Shown: positions 21,751 through 35,712 of the stretch, one piece after another
How positions within the stretch are numbered: the stretch's first letter is position 1
Layout of the letters: each line of letters begins with the position of its first letter
Assembly: GCA_902586925.1 (NCBI GenBank)
Contig: CACIJE010000001.1
Location: 204,104-268,103 of the forward strand
DNA: 64,000 nucleotides
Reading direction: 5' to 3'
DNA from: an uncultured SAR86 cluster bacterium
GTDB lineage: Bacteria > Pseudomonadota > Gammaproteobacteria > Magnimaribacterales > D2472
Notes under the pieces: generated by a model
Databases searched by the model: none
Seen by the model: only the letters and a program-made list of their open reading frames with translations
Told to the model about the DNA's origin: nothing
Position numbers and translations under genes: made by a program

Positions 21751-22812
21751 ATGTCAAAGATAGCAGCAGGTAAAGGTGACACTAAATATAATATTTATAT
21801 TTCAAATAAGATATCTAAAAGGACTCTTAATCAATATTTAAAAACTTATAACAAACTATTAGTAGTTACAGATAGTGGTATACCTAAAGAGCATCTTAAA
21901 AATTTAAAATCAAATATCAATAATAGAAATGTATACTTTTTTACATTGCCTATGGGCGAAAACTCAAAGTCATTTTCTTTATATCAAAAGATTATTAATG
22001 AACTGGTTAAATTTAATTTTGATCGCACAGACGCTCTTATTGCTTTTGGTGGTGGTGTTGTTGGTGATATTACAGGATTTGTAGCAGCAACTTATTTAAG
22101 AGGTATTTGTTACATTCAGATTCCTACAACACTTCTTGCACAAGTGGATTCTTCAATTGGAGGAAAAACTGCTATAAATATTCCTCAAGGTAAAAATCTT
22201 GTTGGATCATTCAATAATCCTAAGTGTGTTTTTATCTCAACATATTTCCTTAATACTCTTCCTCAAAAAGAATTTAACTCAGGTCTTGGAGAAATAGTTA
22301 AGTATGCATTAATTGGAAACAGAAAATTAAAGAAACTTATTGAGAATAATCCTCAACAAATAAAAGATAAAAAAGAATCCATCTTGAGAATTATTATTGA
22401 GGAATCTATCAAAACAAAATCAAAAATTGTAACTAGAGACGAAAAGGAATCAGGAGTGAGAGCAATATTAAATTTTGGTCATACATTTGGACATGCTATT
22501 GAAGCATATAATGATTATAAAAACATTTCGCATGGTGCAGCTATTACACTGGGTATGATAATTGCTTCAAAATTATCTTTTTATGAAGGACATATTAAAG
22601 ATTATCAACTTGACAATGTTATTAATATAGTCGATTCACTGGGGCTAAATTCTGATCATCGTAAATATAATTATTTTAAGCTTAAGAAATTTATGGCAAA
22701 TGATAAAAAAGTGTCTAAAGGGAAATTAAATTTCATAATGATTGATAAAAATTTTAACGGATTCAAAACATCAAACTATGATATTAAGAATGTTAAAAAA
22801 GCTTTAAATTAA
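21751..22812 (+). CDS. aroB: 3-dehydroquinate synthase
   Basis: NAD- and Zn-dependent cyclase forming 3-dehydroquinate from DAHP. The cofactor loop FGGGVVGDITGFVAATY is near residues 101-117; QIPTTLLAQVDSSIGGKT follows; Zn ligands are the glutamate in GLGEIVKYALI and the histidines in NFGHTFGHAIE and ISHGAAIT. 353 aa. Forms a unit with aroK and overlaps the convergent gltB by 4 bp. Confidence 0.96.
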   Translation: MSKIAAGKGDTKYNIYISNKISKRTLNQYLKTYNKLLVVTDSGIPKEHLKNLKSNINNRNVYFFTLPMGENSKSFSLYQKIINELVKFNFDRTDALIAFGGGVVGDITGFVAATYLRGICYIQIPTTLLAQVDSSIGGKTAINIPQGKNLVGSFNNPKCVFISTYFLNTLPQKEFNSGLGEIVKYALIGNRKLKKLIENNPQQIKDKKESILRIIIEESIKTKSKIVTRDEKESGVRAILNFGHTFGHAIEAYNDYKNISHGAAITLGMIIASKLSFYEGHIKDYQLDNVINIVDSLGLNSDHRKYNYFKLKKFMANDKKVSKGKLNFIMIDKNFNGFKTSNYDIKNVKKALN

Positions 22813-25800
22813 GCTGCACTAGCAGTTGTTGCCTTAAGTAAATCTTGAATATTTGATGCTGCAGGAACAACCAACCAAAAATGTGATTCAAACCTATCAA
22901 AATCCTCTAAAATTTCTTTAGCTTTGCTACTGTTGGTATATTTATGATGATTGTTTAGAATTTCTTTTAAATGTTTTCTGTGAGGTTGCATATCTTCGGT
23001 GGTGATTCTTTCTAATCCAACCAATCCCCTGTTGCACTTATCAAAAAATGTTCTGTCTTCATCGAGAACGTATGCAAAACCTCCTGTCATGCCAGCAGCA
23101 AAATTTGTTCCCACATTTCCTAAAACAGTAATATGACCACCAGTCATATATTCGCAACAGTGATCTCCAGAGCCTTCTATAACTGCTTTAGCTCCTGAGT
23201 TTCTTACACCAAATCTCTCTCCAACAGAGCCACTAATGTATATTTCTCCACCAGTCGCTCCATACAAGCATGTGTTTCCTGCTAAAATTGTCTTATTATC
23301 ATTAACGGCATAGTCTGAATCGTTTCTAATTACAATTCTTCCTCCATTCATTCCTTTTCCGACATAATCATTTGCATCACCAATTAAGGTTAAATTTAAA
23401 CCTTGCGCATTCCATGCTCCAAAACTTTGCCCTGCAGATCCTTCAAATGACAGATCAATGCCCTCCTTTAATCCATTTTCACCATAAGTAGCTGCTATTT
23501 TTCCAGATATACTGGCTCCTATAGATCTATCAGTGTTAGAAATTTTATAATTGAAACTTCCTTTTTTATCTTTTTGAATTTTATTAGAGGTATCAGATAA
23601 AATTTGTTTGGACAAATTTGCTTTATCCCATGGTTTATTTTTAGGCAACGTGCAAAAGTGAGATTCATTACTACTTTTGTCACTATAAAGAATTGCGGAG
23701 AGATCAATGTTTTTTAAATAGTCTTCAATGTCCTGAAGTTGACTGAGATATTTTGTCTGTCCAATTATGTCTTCAAGTTTGTGAACACCAAGCTCAGACA
23801 AATATTTTCTAACATCATTTGCAATAAAATTAAAATAATTCATCACACGATCTTTCTCACCAATAAAATGTTGGTTAATTAAGTCTTTTCTTTGTGTTGC
23901 AACACCCGTTGCACAATTATTTAGATGACAAATCCTTAAATATTTACAACCCATTGCTATCATTGGCCCTGTACCAAATCCAAATGATTCTGCCCCTAAC
24001 ATGGCAGCTTTAATAACATCTAAGCCTGTTTTCATTCCTCCATCAGCTTGCAATCTTATTTTGTGTCGCAATCCACTATTTCTTAGACTTTGATGAGCTT
24101 CTGCTAAGCCAAGCTCCCACGGTGAGCCTGCATATCTAATAGAAGTTAATGGGCTTGCACCAGTCCCTCCATCATGACCTGAAATTGTAATAAGGTCTGC
24201 GTATGCCTTGGCAACACCGGATGCAATAGTTCCAACGCCAGGTTCTGAAACCAACTTTACAGAAACTAAAGCTTTTGAATTGACTTGTTTAAGATCAAAT
24301 ATTAGTTGAGCTAAATCTTCAATAGAATAAATATCATGATGGGGTGGAGGTGAAATAAGAGTGACACCTGGTGTTGAATATCTTAATTTTGCGATAAGCT
24401 TATCAACTTTACCTCCTGGTAATTGTCCACCCTCACCTGGTTTTGCACCCTGGGCAATTTTAATCTGAAGTACTTCAGCATTCACTAAATAATGAGGAGT
24501 TACTCCAAATCTGCCGGAAGCAACTTGTTTAATTTTTGACATCTTGTCAGTGTTATATCTTTCTTTGGCTTCACCACCCTCACCTGAATTAGATCTTGAA
24601 CCAAGTGAGTTCATCGCTTCAGCTAAAGTTTCATGTGCTTTTGGTGATAATGCACCCAAACTCATTCCTGCAGAGTCAAACCTTTCCAAGATTTTCTCTT
24701 TTGATTCAATATTTTTTAAGTTTACTTTCTCAGATGATTTTCTAATCTCTAGAATGTCTCTCAACATTGCTGGTGGTCTTTTATCAACAAGATCTGCATA
24801 CTCTTGATAAATTTTTTGTGCTCCAGTTGAAACAGCCTCTTGAAGTTTTTTTACAATTTCGGGATTATAAGTATGATATTCTCCTCCATGGACATACTTT
24901 AGAAGACCTCCAACATTAATATCAGATAAATTAGACTTTGCATATTTAGTCAATTTTTTGTTTTCGTTATCAAGATCCTCGAAGTTTTTTCCACCAATTC
25001 TGCTAATAGAGTTTGTAAAACATAAATCAACTATATCTTTATTTAGGCCAACTATTTCAAATAATTGAGAGCCTCTATAACTAGAAATTGATGAAATTCC
25101 CATTTTAGATATAATTTTTAGAACTCCCTTGTTAACACCCTTTCTATATCTTGCGCAGTTTTCGTGTGGCATTCCTTTTATTTCATTTCTTTCTGATAAA
25201 TCAAGAATAGTTTGATATGCTAGCGATGGATAAACAGCAGTGGCACCAAAACCAATTAGACATGCTATCTGATGGGTGTCTCTAGCTGATGATGTTGATA
25301 CGACTATGTTTGCATCTGATCTAAGCCCAAGAGAAACTAATTTCTGATGCACAGCTCCTACTGCGAGTAGAGCATTGATTGAGAATTTGTTTTTACTGGG
25401 TAATTTCTCAATTAGATGAATTATTACCTTACCATTTGTAACCTCTTTCACAACATCTTCTTGTAACTTCTGAAGAGCACTTTTTAAATTAGTTTTATCA
25501 GAGTACTCAAGATTAATTTCAACAGAATCAAAGTGTTTGTTATTTATAACTGCTTGAAGTTTTTTGAACGAGAGGACTGGAGAGGTAGTAACTAGTCTTT
25601 TCGCATGATCTGGAGTTTCATCGAAAACATTAAGCTCAGGACCGTAACAAGTTTCTAACGACATAACGCTCACTTCTCTTAATGAATCAATTGGAGGATT
25701 TGTTACTTGTGCAAATTGTTGTCTAAAATAATCATATATTTGTCTGTGCATTTTGCTCATCACAGCTAATGCAGTATCGTCACCCATTGATCCAGTGCCT

Positions 25801-27242
25801 TCGTTAGATTCTACAGCTAATGGTTTTATTACTGAGGTTCTCTCTTCTTTATGAAGAAGAAACATCTTAGAGGCTATTGATAGTTCATCCTTGGGAATTT
25901 TTTTTAAACCAGGACCTTCATATTTATCAAGACTTGACTCAATATAAACTGTTTGTTCTTTTAACCATTCTCTGTATGGGAGTTTGTCCTTAAGAGCTTC
26001 ATCAATTTGGACTTCATTAATAATTTCACCAGTAAATGTGTTTACTGCAAGAATACCACCTGGAGAAACTCTTCCTTTTTTTATAATGTTTTGATTATCT
26101 TCTGGATTAACACCTGTCTCAGAAGCTATTGTAATTATATTATCCTTACCTATTTGATATCTTGCAGGCCTAAGTCCATTTCTGTCCAGCATACAAACAG
26201 CCCATTTGCCGTCTGACATAACTATACCTGCGGGACCATCCCAAGGCTCCATATGCATCGAGTTATATTCATGAAAACTTTTAATATCTGGATCAAGCAA
26301 GTAAGAATTTTGCCAAGCTGGTGGCATCACCATCCTAACAGCTCTGAACAATTTTACGCCCCCATTGAGAAGAATTTCTATCATATTATCTAATGCAGAT
26401 GAATCAGAACCTTTTTCATTTACTAGTTGTTTAAATTTTTGAATTTTTGGTATTCGAGGGCTTTTAAATTTCGACGATCTTGCCTTAACCCAATTTCTAT
26501 TGCCTCTGATGGCATTAATTTCACCATTATGTGCTAATAACCTAAAGGGTTGAGCCAAATGCCAACGAGGGTCAGTATTAGTAGAGAACCTCTGGTGGAA
26601 GACGCAAATAGATGATAAAAATTTATTGGACTTGAGATCTAAATAAAAATCTTGAATAGCATTAGGAAGCATTAACCCTTTGTAGACAATAGTTTTTGAT
26701 GAAAAGCTACAAAAATATAATTTTTCGTCGTCTAAATATATTTCTTCAATTAACTTTCTTGCTTGATAGATGTTTGTTTCAAATTTTTCTTCATAAAATA
26801 CTTTGTCAGTAGATTGAATGTAAAGTTGATAAATATTAGGTAAACAATTTTTTGCAATAGATCCAAGTATTTTTGTATTGATTGGAACTGGTCTAACTGC
26901 TTTTAACAATAAGTTTTCACTTTTAAGTATTTTTTTTATTTTTGGTAAATCTGACTCAATTTTTTTATCTGTAAAAATTTGACCAATCGCAAATTCATTT
27001 GTGATTTTTATATTTTGTTCTTTAAACAATATGTCGATAAAAAAATTTTTATCTAAATCAACTAATAAACCACAGCCATCACCTGTCTTACCATCAGCTC
27101 CTATGGCACCCCTGTGAGTCATGCTTTTTAGAGCATCTATTGACTTTGTTATGATTTCATGGGATTTATTACCATTAATATTAGCAATTAAGCCAAATCC
27201 ACAGTTATCTCTAAAGTCATCTTTTTTAATTAATTTAGACAT
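22809..27242 (-). CDS. gltB: Glutamate synthase (NADPH) large subunit
   Basis: Makes glutamate from glutamine and 2-oxoglutarate with GltD. The N-terminal nucleophile is C14 in DNCGFGLIAN, so a 13-residue propeptide must be removed. The glutaminase domain is followed by the central domain and the FMN/synthase domain with GAKPGEGGQLPGGKV and GHDGGTGASPL. The 3Fe-4S cysteines are in CKYLRICHLNNCATGVATQ, and the glycine-rich C-terminal beta-helix ends the chain. 1477 aa, normal. Oddly it points away from gltD, whereas the two are normally co-directional in one operon. Confidence 0.97.
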   Translation of the reverse strand: MSKLIKKDDFRDNCGFGLIANINGNKSHEIITKSIDALKSMTHRGAIGADGKTGDGCGLLVDLDKNFFIDILFKEQNIKITNEFAIGQIFTDKKIESDLPKIKKILKSENLLLKAVRPVPINTKILGSIAKNCLPNIYQLYIQSTDKVFYEEKFETNIYQARKLIEEIYLDDEKLYFCSFSSKTIVYKGLMLPNAIQDFYLDLKSNKFLSSICVFHQRFSTNTDPRWHLAQPFRLLAHNGEINAIRGNRNWVKARSSKFKSPRIPKIQKFKQLVNEKGSDSSALDNMIEILLNGGVKLFRAVRMVMPPAWQNSYLLDPDIKSFHEYNSMHMEPWDGPAGIVMSDGKWAVCMLDRNGLRPARYQIGKDNIITIASETGVNPEDNQNIIKKGRVSPGGILAVNTFTGEIINEVQIDEALKDKLPYREWLKEQTVYIESSLDKYEGPGLKKIPKDELSIASKMFLLHKEERTSVIKPLAVESNEGTGSMGDDTALAVMSKMHRQIYDYFRQQFAQVTNPPIDSLREVSVMSLETCYGPELNVFDETPDHAKRLVTTSPVLSFKKLQAVINNKHFDSVEINLEYSDKTNLKSALQKLQEDVVKEVTNGKVIIHLIEKLPSKNKFSINALLAVGAVHQKLVSLGLRSDANIVVSTSSARDTHQIACLIGFGATAVYPSLAYQTILDLSERNEIKGMPHENCARYRKGVNKGVLKIISKMGISSISSYRGSQLFEIVGLNKDIVDLCFTNSISRIGGKNFEDLDNENKKLTKYAKSNLSDINVGGLLKYVHGGEYHTYNPEIVKKLQEAVSTGAQKIYQEYADLVDKRPPAMLRDILEIRKSSEKVNLKNIESKEKILERFDSAGMSLGALSPKAHETLAEAMNSLGSRSNSGEGGEAKERYNTDKMSKIKQVASGRFGVTPHYLVNAEVLQIKIAQGAKPGEGGQLPGGKVDKLIAKLRYSTPGVTLISPPPHHDIYSIEDLAQLIFDLKQVNSKALVSVKLVSEPGVGTIASGVAKAYADLITISGHDGGTGASPLTSIRYAGSPWELGLAEAHQSLRNSGLRHKIRLQADGGMKTGLDVIKAAMLGAESFGFGTGPMIAMGCKYLRICHLNNCATGVATQRKDLINQHFIGEKDRVMNYFNFIANDVRKYLSELGVHKLEDIIGQTKYLSQLQDIEDYLKNIDLSAILYSDKSSNESHFCTLPKNKPWDKANLSKQILSDTSNKIQKDKKGSFNYKISNTDRSIGASISGKIAATYGENGLKEGIDLSFEGSAGQSFGAWNAQGLNLTLIGDANDYVGKGMNGGRIVIRNDSDYAVNDNKTILAGNTCLYGATGGEIYISGSVGERFGVRNSGAKAVIEGSGDHCCEYMTGGHITVLGNVGTNFAAGMTGGFAYVLDEDRTFFDKCNRGLVGLERITTEDMQPHRKHLKEILNNHHKYTNSSKAKEILEDFDRFESHFWLVVPAASNIQDLLKATTASAA

Positions 27243-30008
<2,766 letters not shown>

Positions 30009-30012
<4 letters not shown>

Positions 30013-30884
30013 TTGTCCCAAAGTCTTATAAGGCCTTCTTGAGTGCAAGATGCTATTAATTTTCCATCCCTTGAAAAAATAGAACCTCTTGAGAAACCTC
30101 TTGCATTTCTTGTTATTGGACTATCGATGGTATACAAGAACCAACCTTTTAAATCTAATTTTCTATGAAACCACATCGCATGATCTAAACTTGCATTCTG
30201 AAAGTTTTTAGTTAAAAAATTTACCCCCACAGAGTTATTTGCAGCTGCTAATAAGCCCATATCTGATATATATAACAAAAAGGCTTGTTGTATTTTTTCA
30301 TCTTTTGGAAGTTCACCCTCTGTTTTAATCCATGTATTTTTATATGGCGGCAATCTTTTTGGATTCAGATAATTCTCCTCTTCAACAGGTCTCATTTCAA
30401 TTTCTCTTTGTTTTATAAAAAGCGGTATGTCTTCTTTTTTAATATTCAATTTTTCTAAAACTTCTTCTCTTATCTCTAATTCGTTCTTTAAGCTTTCTGG
30501 TTCAGGCACAATAGGCATATCAATTTGATGTTCAAGTCCCTTTTCTCTTTTTTGGAATGATATTGAACAATTAAATATAGCTTCTCCATCTTGAATAGCC
30601 TTAACAGTCCTTGTTGTAAAACTTTTGCCATCTCTTATCCTGTCAACAGTAAATGTAATTGATTTATTCATGTCACCAGGTCTTAAAAAATATGAATGAA
30701 ATGAGTGAGCGAAATGCTCAACGTCGATGGTCTTGTATGCAGCGATTAAAGTTTGAGCCATAACTTGGCCACCAAATATTCTTTTATAACCGACATTTTT
30801 ACCAGTCCAACAAAAAATGTCTCTATCTATCTGTTCTAGCTCAAATAACTGTAATGATTTTTCTAAAATTGTTTTCTCACTCAT
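30009..30884 (-). CDS. tesB: Acyl-CoA thioesterase II (TesB)
   Basis: Double hot-dog thioesterase hydrolysing acyl-CoAs. The first hot-dog has NVGYKRIFGGQVMAQTLIAA and the HSFHSYFLRPGD motif; the second carries NASLDHAMWFHR with the catalytic-type aspartate and the ending RGSIFSRDGKLIASCTQEGL, containing the conserved glutamine. 291 aa against 286 in E. coli. It follows the SDR gene by 3 bp on the same strand, which hints at a shared lipid-related role. It overlaps hemE tail to tail by 4 bp. Confidence 0.94.
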
Positions 30885-30887
30885 CTT

Positions 30888-31643
30888 TTAAGTTGCACTT
30901 AAGCCTCCATCGATAACTAGCTCAGTTCCAGTAATAAAAGATGATTCGTCTGAGGCTAAAAAAACTGCAGCATTTGCAATATCAATTGGCTCTGCCAATT
31001 TTCTAATTGGAATTTGTTTTACAAGTTTTTCTTCAATATTTCTATCAGGTAAAGAATCGATCATGCTTTGAACCATTGCTGTTCTTGTAAAAACAGGATG
31101 AATAGAATTACATCTAACAAGATTTGTTGATTTTGCGCAGTGTAAGGCGACTGACTTTGAAAGATGTCTTACTGCAGCTTTAGAAGAATTATATGCAGAT
31201 GTGTTATGTGAAGCTACAATTCCTGACATTGATGAAATATTAATAATTGAACCGTTTCCTGAATCTCTCATCAACGGAAGGGAATATTTACATCCTAGAA
31301 AAACAGAGTCAAGATTGACACTATGAACTTGATGCCAAGATTCAAGGTCTGTATTTTCAACATCTCCTCCCCCAGCTATTCCTGCATTGTTTACGAGAAT
31401 GTTTAATGAGCCAAAATCCTCTTTAATTTTTTTTATTACATCTTTCCATTGGTCCTCTTTTGTAACATCAAGAAGAAAATACTTACATGATAATTCTTTT
31501 GAAGTTTTTTCCAGAGCACCCTCATTAATATCAGTAATTATGATATCTGCACCCTGAGAAATCATTGCTTTAGCCATTTCTTTACCTAAGCCTTGAGCAG
31601 CTCCTGAAATCAACCCAACTTTATTCTTCAATCTATCTGACAT
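30888..31643 (-). CDS. Short-chain dehydrogenase/reductase
   Basis: Classical SDR with Rossmann fold: NAD(P)-binding GAAQGLG at 14-20, NNAG at 85-88, and the catalytic tetrad N110, S138, Y151, K155. D38 after the second strand (IITDIN) favours NAD over NADP. The C-terminal SSFITGTELVIDGGLSAT is standard. 251 aa. It resembles cyclopentanol or hydroxysteroid dehydrogenase types, but the substrate cannot be named. Upstream of tesB with 3 bp between, so probably one transcript. Confidence 0.9.
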   Translation of the reverse strand: MSDRLKNKVGLISGAAQGLGKEMAKAMISQGADIIITDINEGALEKTSKELSCKYFLLDVTKEDQWKDVIKKIKEDFGSLNILVNNAGIAGGGDVENTDLESWHQVHSVNLDSVFLGCKYSLPLMRDSGNGSIINISSMSGIVASHNTSAYNSSKAAVRHLSKSVALHCAKSTNLVRCNSIHPVFTRTAMVQSMIDSLPDRNIEEKLVKQIPIRKLAEPIDIANAAVFLASDESSFITGTELVIDGGLSAT

Positions 31644-31744
31644 TATTTTTTATTGACGTTAAAATGCTATCTTACATTGTTTGTAAAAAAACTAGAACTT
31701 TAAACACTCAGAAGGTAGGATATGCAATCCTAAAAGTATAAAAA

Positions 31745-32722
31745 ATGACGATTAATAAAGAGATAGAATTACCTAAGAAACCTGATGTCAAAATCAATGT
31801 CTCAGATATGTTTGGAATTGATTCAAAGCTTTCAGTAAAAGGATATAAAAACAAAACAGATTGGGTTCCTGAAATTGATAATTCATATGTTTTTGATAAA
31901 GAAACTACTCTTGCAATATTGGCTGGTTTTGAACATAACAGACGAGTAATGATTCAAGGGTTCCATGGAACAGGAAAATCAACCCATATTGAGCAAATTG
32001 CTGCTAGATTAAATTGGCCTTGTGTAAGAATAAACCTTGATAGTCACATCAGTAGAATCGATCTTCTTGGAAAAGACGCCATCAAATTAAATGACGGAAA
32101 GCAGATTACTGAGTTTCAAGAAGGTCTTTTACCATGGTCAATTCAAAATCCTGTTGCATTAGTTTTTGATGAGTATGATGCTGGGCGTCCAGATGTAATG
32201 TTTGTTATCCAAAGAATTTTAGAAGTTGAAGGAAAGCTTACTCTTCTTGATCAAAATAAAATTTTAAGTCCGCATACATCTTTTAGATTATTTGCAACAA
32301 CAAATACAGTTGGTTTAGGAGATATGACTGGTTTGTATCATGGCACGCAACAGATTAACCAAGGTCAAATGGATAGATGGCACATATTATCAACATTAAA
32401 TTTCCTAGATCCATCACAAGAATTTAAAGTAGTGATGTCAAAGCTAGGCAATTTAAAAGGTGATAAAAATAAAGAAATGATTAAAAATATGATTAAATTA
32501 GCAAATCTTACTAGAACTGGATTTGCAAATGGTGATATTTCTACTTTGATGTCTCCTAGAACAGTAATATCTTGGGGTCAAAATTTCAAAATTTTTAAAG
32601 ATCTTGTTTCCTCTTTTAATTTAACTTTTTTAAATAAATGTGATGATTTGGAGAGATCTATTATTTCAGAATATTTCCAAAGATGCTTTGATATTGAAAT
32701 ACAAAATAATATATCAAGTTAA
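31745..32722 (+). CDS. cobS: Cobaltochelatase-type AAA+ subunit CobS
   Basis: MoxR-type AAA+ ATPase that in aerobic B12 synthesis works with CobT and CobN to insert cobalt. Walker [10 protein letters not shown] at 72-80, Walker [11 protein letters not shown], and sensor 1 FATTNTVG. The N-terminal region, with [14 protein letters not shown] and [12 protein letters not shown], is specific to CobS rather than other MoxR ATPases. 325 aa. It precedes cobT by 8 bp. No large CobN subunit or other cobalamin gene is in the window. Confidence 0.92.
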   Translation: MTINKEIELPKKPDVKINVSDMFGIDSKLSVKGYKNKTDWVPEIDNSYVFDKETTLAILAGFEHNRRVMIQGFHGTGKSTHIEQIAARLNWPCVRINLDSHISRIDLLGKDAIKLNDGKQITEFQEGLLPWSIQNPVALVFDEYDAGRPDVMFVIQRILEVEGKLTLLDQNKILSPHTSFRLFATTNTVGLGDMTGLYHGTQQINQGQMDRWHILSTLNFLDPSQEFKVVMSKLGNLKGDKNKEMIKNMIKLANLTRTGFANGDISTLMSPRTVISWGQNFKIFKDLVSSFNLTFLNKCDDLERSIISEYFQRCFDIEIQNNISS

Positions 32723-32730
32723 ATACCTCG

Positions 32731-34494
32731 ATGAGTTGGACAAAAAATAGGGAAAAGTTGTATGAAGCTAGCGTTTCCACTTTAAGAGCAATATCCAAAA
32801 ACAAAAAAATTACATCTAAGACTGGGTTATCTCAGAGACCCCCAACATCAGTTAATATTGCACTACCAAATGTTCCAAGATCCTCAAAAGATATTTACAA
32901 ATGGAGGGGTGAATCAGATTTTCAGGCTTTTTGGCATCTATTTCATAAAAAAACTAGAGATTTTCAACTTACGCTTCCTGCGAAAATGATATTTAATGAA
33001 TTGGAAATATCTAGAGTTGAATTACTAGGTTGTAAAAAGTATCTTGGTTCAAAAAAAAATATATCTGAGTTTACAAATGCAAGAAGTGACGAGCTCGAAG
33101 ATGAAAAATCTTTAAATTTTTTATCCTATGGAGCAAATCTTTGGATAAAAAAAGCATCGGGTCAATATTTAACTGATAACTCAAAAAATATCTTAAATAA
33201 ATTCATAGATAAATATAAAATCGATGATTCATGTGATTTATACAGAAAAAATCTCCTAGCTAGTATAGATAGCCAAGCTGAATTTGAAAAAAATGCTTTA
33301 AAGCTTCTTAAAAAGATTAATTTACTTAGAGAAGATTTTGAAGAAGATGAATTAGATATTGAAGATGCTCCTGGTTCAACTGATGATATTGAAAATATTG
33401 ATAGCAATATTGAAGAAGAATCGGTTACTGATGAAAAACTTGACTTAGAAGAATTTCAAGAAGACTTTAATATAGATATTCAAGAAACTGTCGATAGCAT
33501 TGATGATACGTCAATTGAAGAAGAGATTGACTCAATTGCATACCCTAATAATCAATTTAAATCGAATAAAGAAAAGGACTATTCTATATACACCACAAAT
33601 TTTGATGAGATTATCGATGCAAAGGATTTAGTTACGAACGATGAATCTTTACGTTTAAGAAATCAATTGGATAATCTTATAAAGCCACATATTCCTACTA
33701 TTGGAAAACTTGCAAATAGGTTGCAAAGACTACTTCTTGCTAAACAGAATACAAATTGGAATTTTAATCTTGATGAGGGAATGCTTGATAACGCTAGATT
33801 GCATAGGATCATTGCAAATCCCAGATTCCCTCTCAGTTTTAAACAAGAAACAGAAAATGATTTTAAAGATACAGTTGTGACTTTATTAATTGATAATTCA
33901 GGTTCAATGAGAGGCAGATCAATAAGCCTTGCTGCTATATGTGCAGATATTATTGGCAGCACTCTAGAAAGATGTCAGGTAAAAACTGAAATATTAGGAT
34001 TTACAACAAAGCATTGGAAAGGTGGAGACTCGAAAAAAATGTGGATTATCAATGGCAACACTTCAAATCCAGGGAGACTAAATGATATAAGACATATCGT
34101 ATATAAAAGTGCTGATAACAGTTGGAGAAGATCGCGTAAATATTTTGGAGCGATGTTAAGAGAAGGTTTGTTGAAAGAAAATATTGATGGAGAAGCCTTA
34201 TCATGGTCTCATGAAAGGCTTTTAAAACGTCAAGAAGAAAGAAAAATACTTATAGTTATTTCTGATGGTGCTCCCGTTGACGATAGTACATTATCAGCAA
34301 ATCGTGAAGATTTTCTGGATAATCATTTAAGAGAGATTATTTCACAAATTGAAAAAGAAAGTCCTGTTGAGCTTCAAGCAATTGGAATAGGACATGATGT
34401 AACAAAATATTATAAAAATGCTTTAACAATAAATAGAGCTGAAGAGCTTGGTGAAGTCCTCCTTGAAGAGTTGTCAAAACTTTTCAAGGACTAA
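32731..34494 (+). CDS. cobT: Cobaltochelatase-type vWA subunit CobT
   Basis: Partner of CobS. The N-terminal region (about 1-200) is CobT-specific, with [11 protein letters not shown] replaced here by [13 protein letters not shown] in context. A strongly acidic Asp/Glu-rich stretch follows at about 205-285. The von Willebrand A domain is C-terminal, with the metal-ion site DNSGSMRG starting near residue 388 and [10 protein letters not shown] further on. 587 aa, shorter than alphaproteobacterial CobT (about 630). The acidic linker is normal for chelatase vWA subunits. Its true job without CobN nearby is uncertain. Confidence 0.92.
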   Translation: MSWTKNREKLYEASVSTLRAISKNKKITSKTGLSQRPPTSVNIALPNVPRSSKDIYKWRGESDFQAFWHLFHKKTRDFQLTLPAKMIFNELEISRVELLGCKKYLGSKKNISEFTNARSDELEDEKSLNFLSYGANLWIKKASGQYLTDNSKNILNKFIDKYKIDDSCDLYRKNLLASIDSQAEFEKNALKLLKKINLLREDFEEDELDIEDAPGSTDDIENIDSNIEEESVTDEKLDLEEFQEDFNIDIQETVDSIDDTSIEEEIDSIAYPNNQFKSNKEKDYSIYTTNFDEIIDAKDLVTNDESLRLRNQLDNLIKPHIPTIGKLANRLQRLLLAKQNTNWNFNLDEGMLDNARLHRIIANPRFPLSFKQETENDFKDTVVTLLIDNSGSMRGRSISLAAICADIIGSTLERCQVKTEILGFTTKHWKGGDSKKMWIINGNTSNPGRLNDIRHIVYKSADNSWRRSRKYFGAMLREGLLKENIDGEALSWSHERLLKRQEERKILIVISDGAPVDDSTLSANREDFLDNHLREIISQIEKESPVELQAIGIGHDVTKYYKNALTINRAEELGEVLLEELSKLFKD

Positions 34495-34560
34495 ACATTA
34501 CTATAAAATATACATAATTTTAATCGTTAAAAATCAAAAATAATATAAAAGGTATTAGTT

Positions 34561-35667
34561 ATGAAAATTCGTAAACAAGATGGTCCACCAGAAGACTTGC
34601 TTTATTTTGATGAAGATTTAGATCTTTCTCAAAAACAAGTTGAGGATGTTGTAGAGATATTTAATACGCCTCTCACCGGCTCATACAATTGGGATTACAC
34701 TATTGCCGACGATAGAATAAAGAAACTTTATGAGCTTGGAAAAGAGCTTAATTGGAATGGCTCAATAGACTTAAATTGGGAATATACGCATCCAGCTGAT
34801 GAAAGAATTGTCGAACCTGATGAGGAGTTACCTCATGAAACTTTAGAAGCATACGATAAACTTTCGGAAGAAGAAAAAATCTTATTTGATAGACATTCAA
34901 CTGCAGAATTAATGAGTCAATTTTTACATGGAGAACAAGGAGCGTTGTTAGTTGCTTCTCAACTTGCTTCATGTGCCCCTACATACAATGCAAAACTATA
35001 TGCTGCTTCTCAAACATTTGACGAAGCAAGACATGTAGAAGTTTTTAATAGATATTTACAAGAAAAAATTGGTATACATTATCCTATTAATCCGTCGCTG
35101 AAGTTACTTTTGGACAAGATTCTCACTGATGAACGTTGGGACTTAAAGTTTATTGGAATGCAAATTATTATTGAAGGATTGGCTCTAGCTGCTTTTCAAA
35201 TGCTTAAGTCAATAACCAAAGACCCTTTACTTAAACAACTACTTCATTATGTTGTTCGTGATGAAGCAAGACATGTAACATTCGGTATTAATTATCTAGA
35301 AGAATATATCAAGACATTGACACCTGAAGAAATTGAAGAAAGAGCTCAGTTTGCATACGAAGCTTGTGTAATATCAAGAGAAAGATTAATAAATACTAAA
35401 TCAGAGCAAAGGTTTTTAGGTATGTCAGAAGATGAAGCAAGAGCTTTTCAAATGGAGACAAAATCATTTGAAATGTTTAGAAATTTCTTGTTCTCAAGGG
35501 TTATACCTAATTTATCAAGAATTGGGCTTTTAACAGATACAGTTAGGCCTAAATTTGAAGCTTTAGGATTACTAGAATATGAACATGCTCCTGATGATTT
35601 TGAGTGTGACTGGGCTGAGATGAAAAAGCCATTAGAAAAATTTGGTCAAATACCTACATCTTTATAG
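34561..35667 (+). CDS. Ferritin-like diiron protein (putative oxygenase)
   Basis: 368-aa helical protein with a full carboxylate-bridged diiron set: E125 (HGEQG), E155/H158 (DEARH), E205 (IIEG), E235/H238 (a second DEARH). This E, ExxH, E, ExxH pattern is that of ribonucleotide reductase R2-like and AurF-like oxidases. No membrane segment or signal peptide. The substrate is unknown; N-oxygenation or hydroxylation chemistry would fit the family. It stands alone 66 bp after cobT and could be transcribed with it. A role in cobST function is only a guess. Confidence 0.8.
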   Translation: MKIRKQDGPPEDLLYFDEDLDLSQKQVEDVVEIFNTPLTGSYNWDYTIADDRIKKLYELGKELNWNGSIDLNWEYTHPADERIVEPDEELPHETLEAYDKLSEEEKILFDRHSTAELMSQFLHGEQGALLVASQLASCAPTYNAKLYAASQTFDEARHVEVFNRYLQEKIGIHYPINPSLKLLLDKILTDERWDLKFIGMQIIIEGLALAAFQMLKSITKDPLLKQLLHYVVRDEARHVTFGINYLEEYIKTLTPEEIEERAQFAYEACVISRERLINTKSEQRFLGMSEDEARAFQMETKSFEMFRNFLFSRVIPNLSRIGLLTDTVRPKFEALGLLEYEHAPDDFECDWAEMKKPLEKFGQIPTSL

Positions 35668-35712
35668 CTTTAAATTTATTATTCGGACCATACATTAGTA
35701 GTATTACTTAAC

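Noticed and set aside
24544-24807. Open frame on the plus strand within gltB
   Set aside because: It lies wholly opposite a strongly conserved gltB segment, has no ribosome-binding site and resembles no family; it is an antisense shadow.
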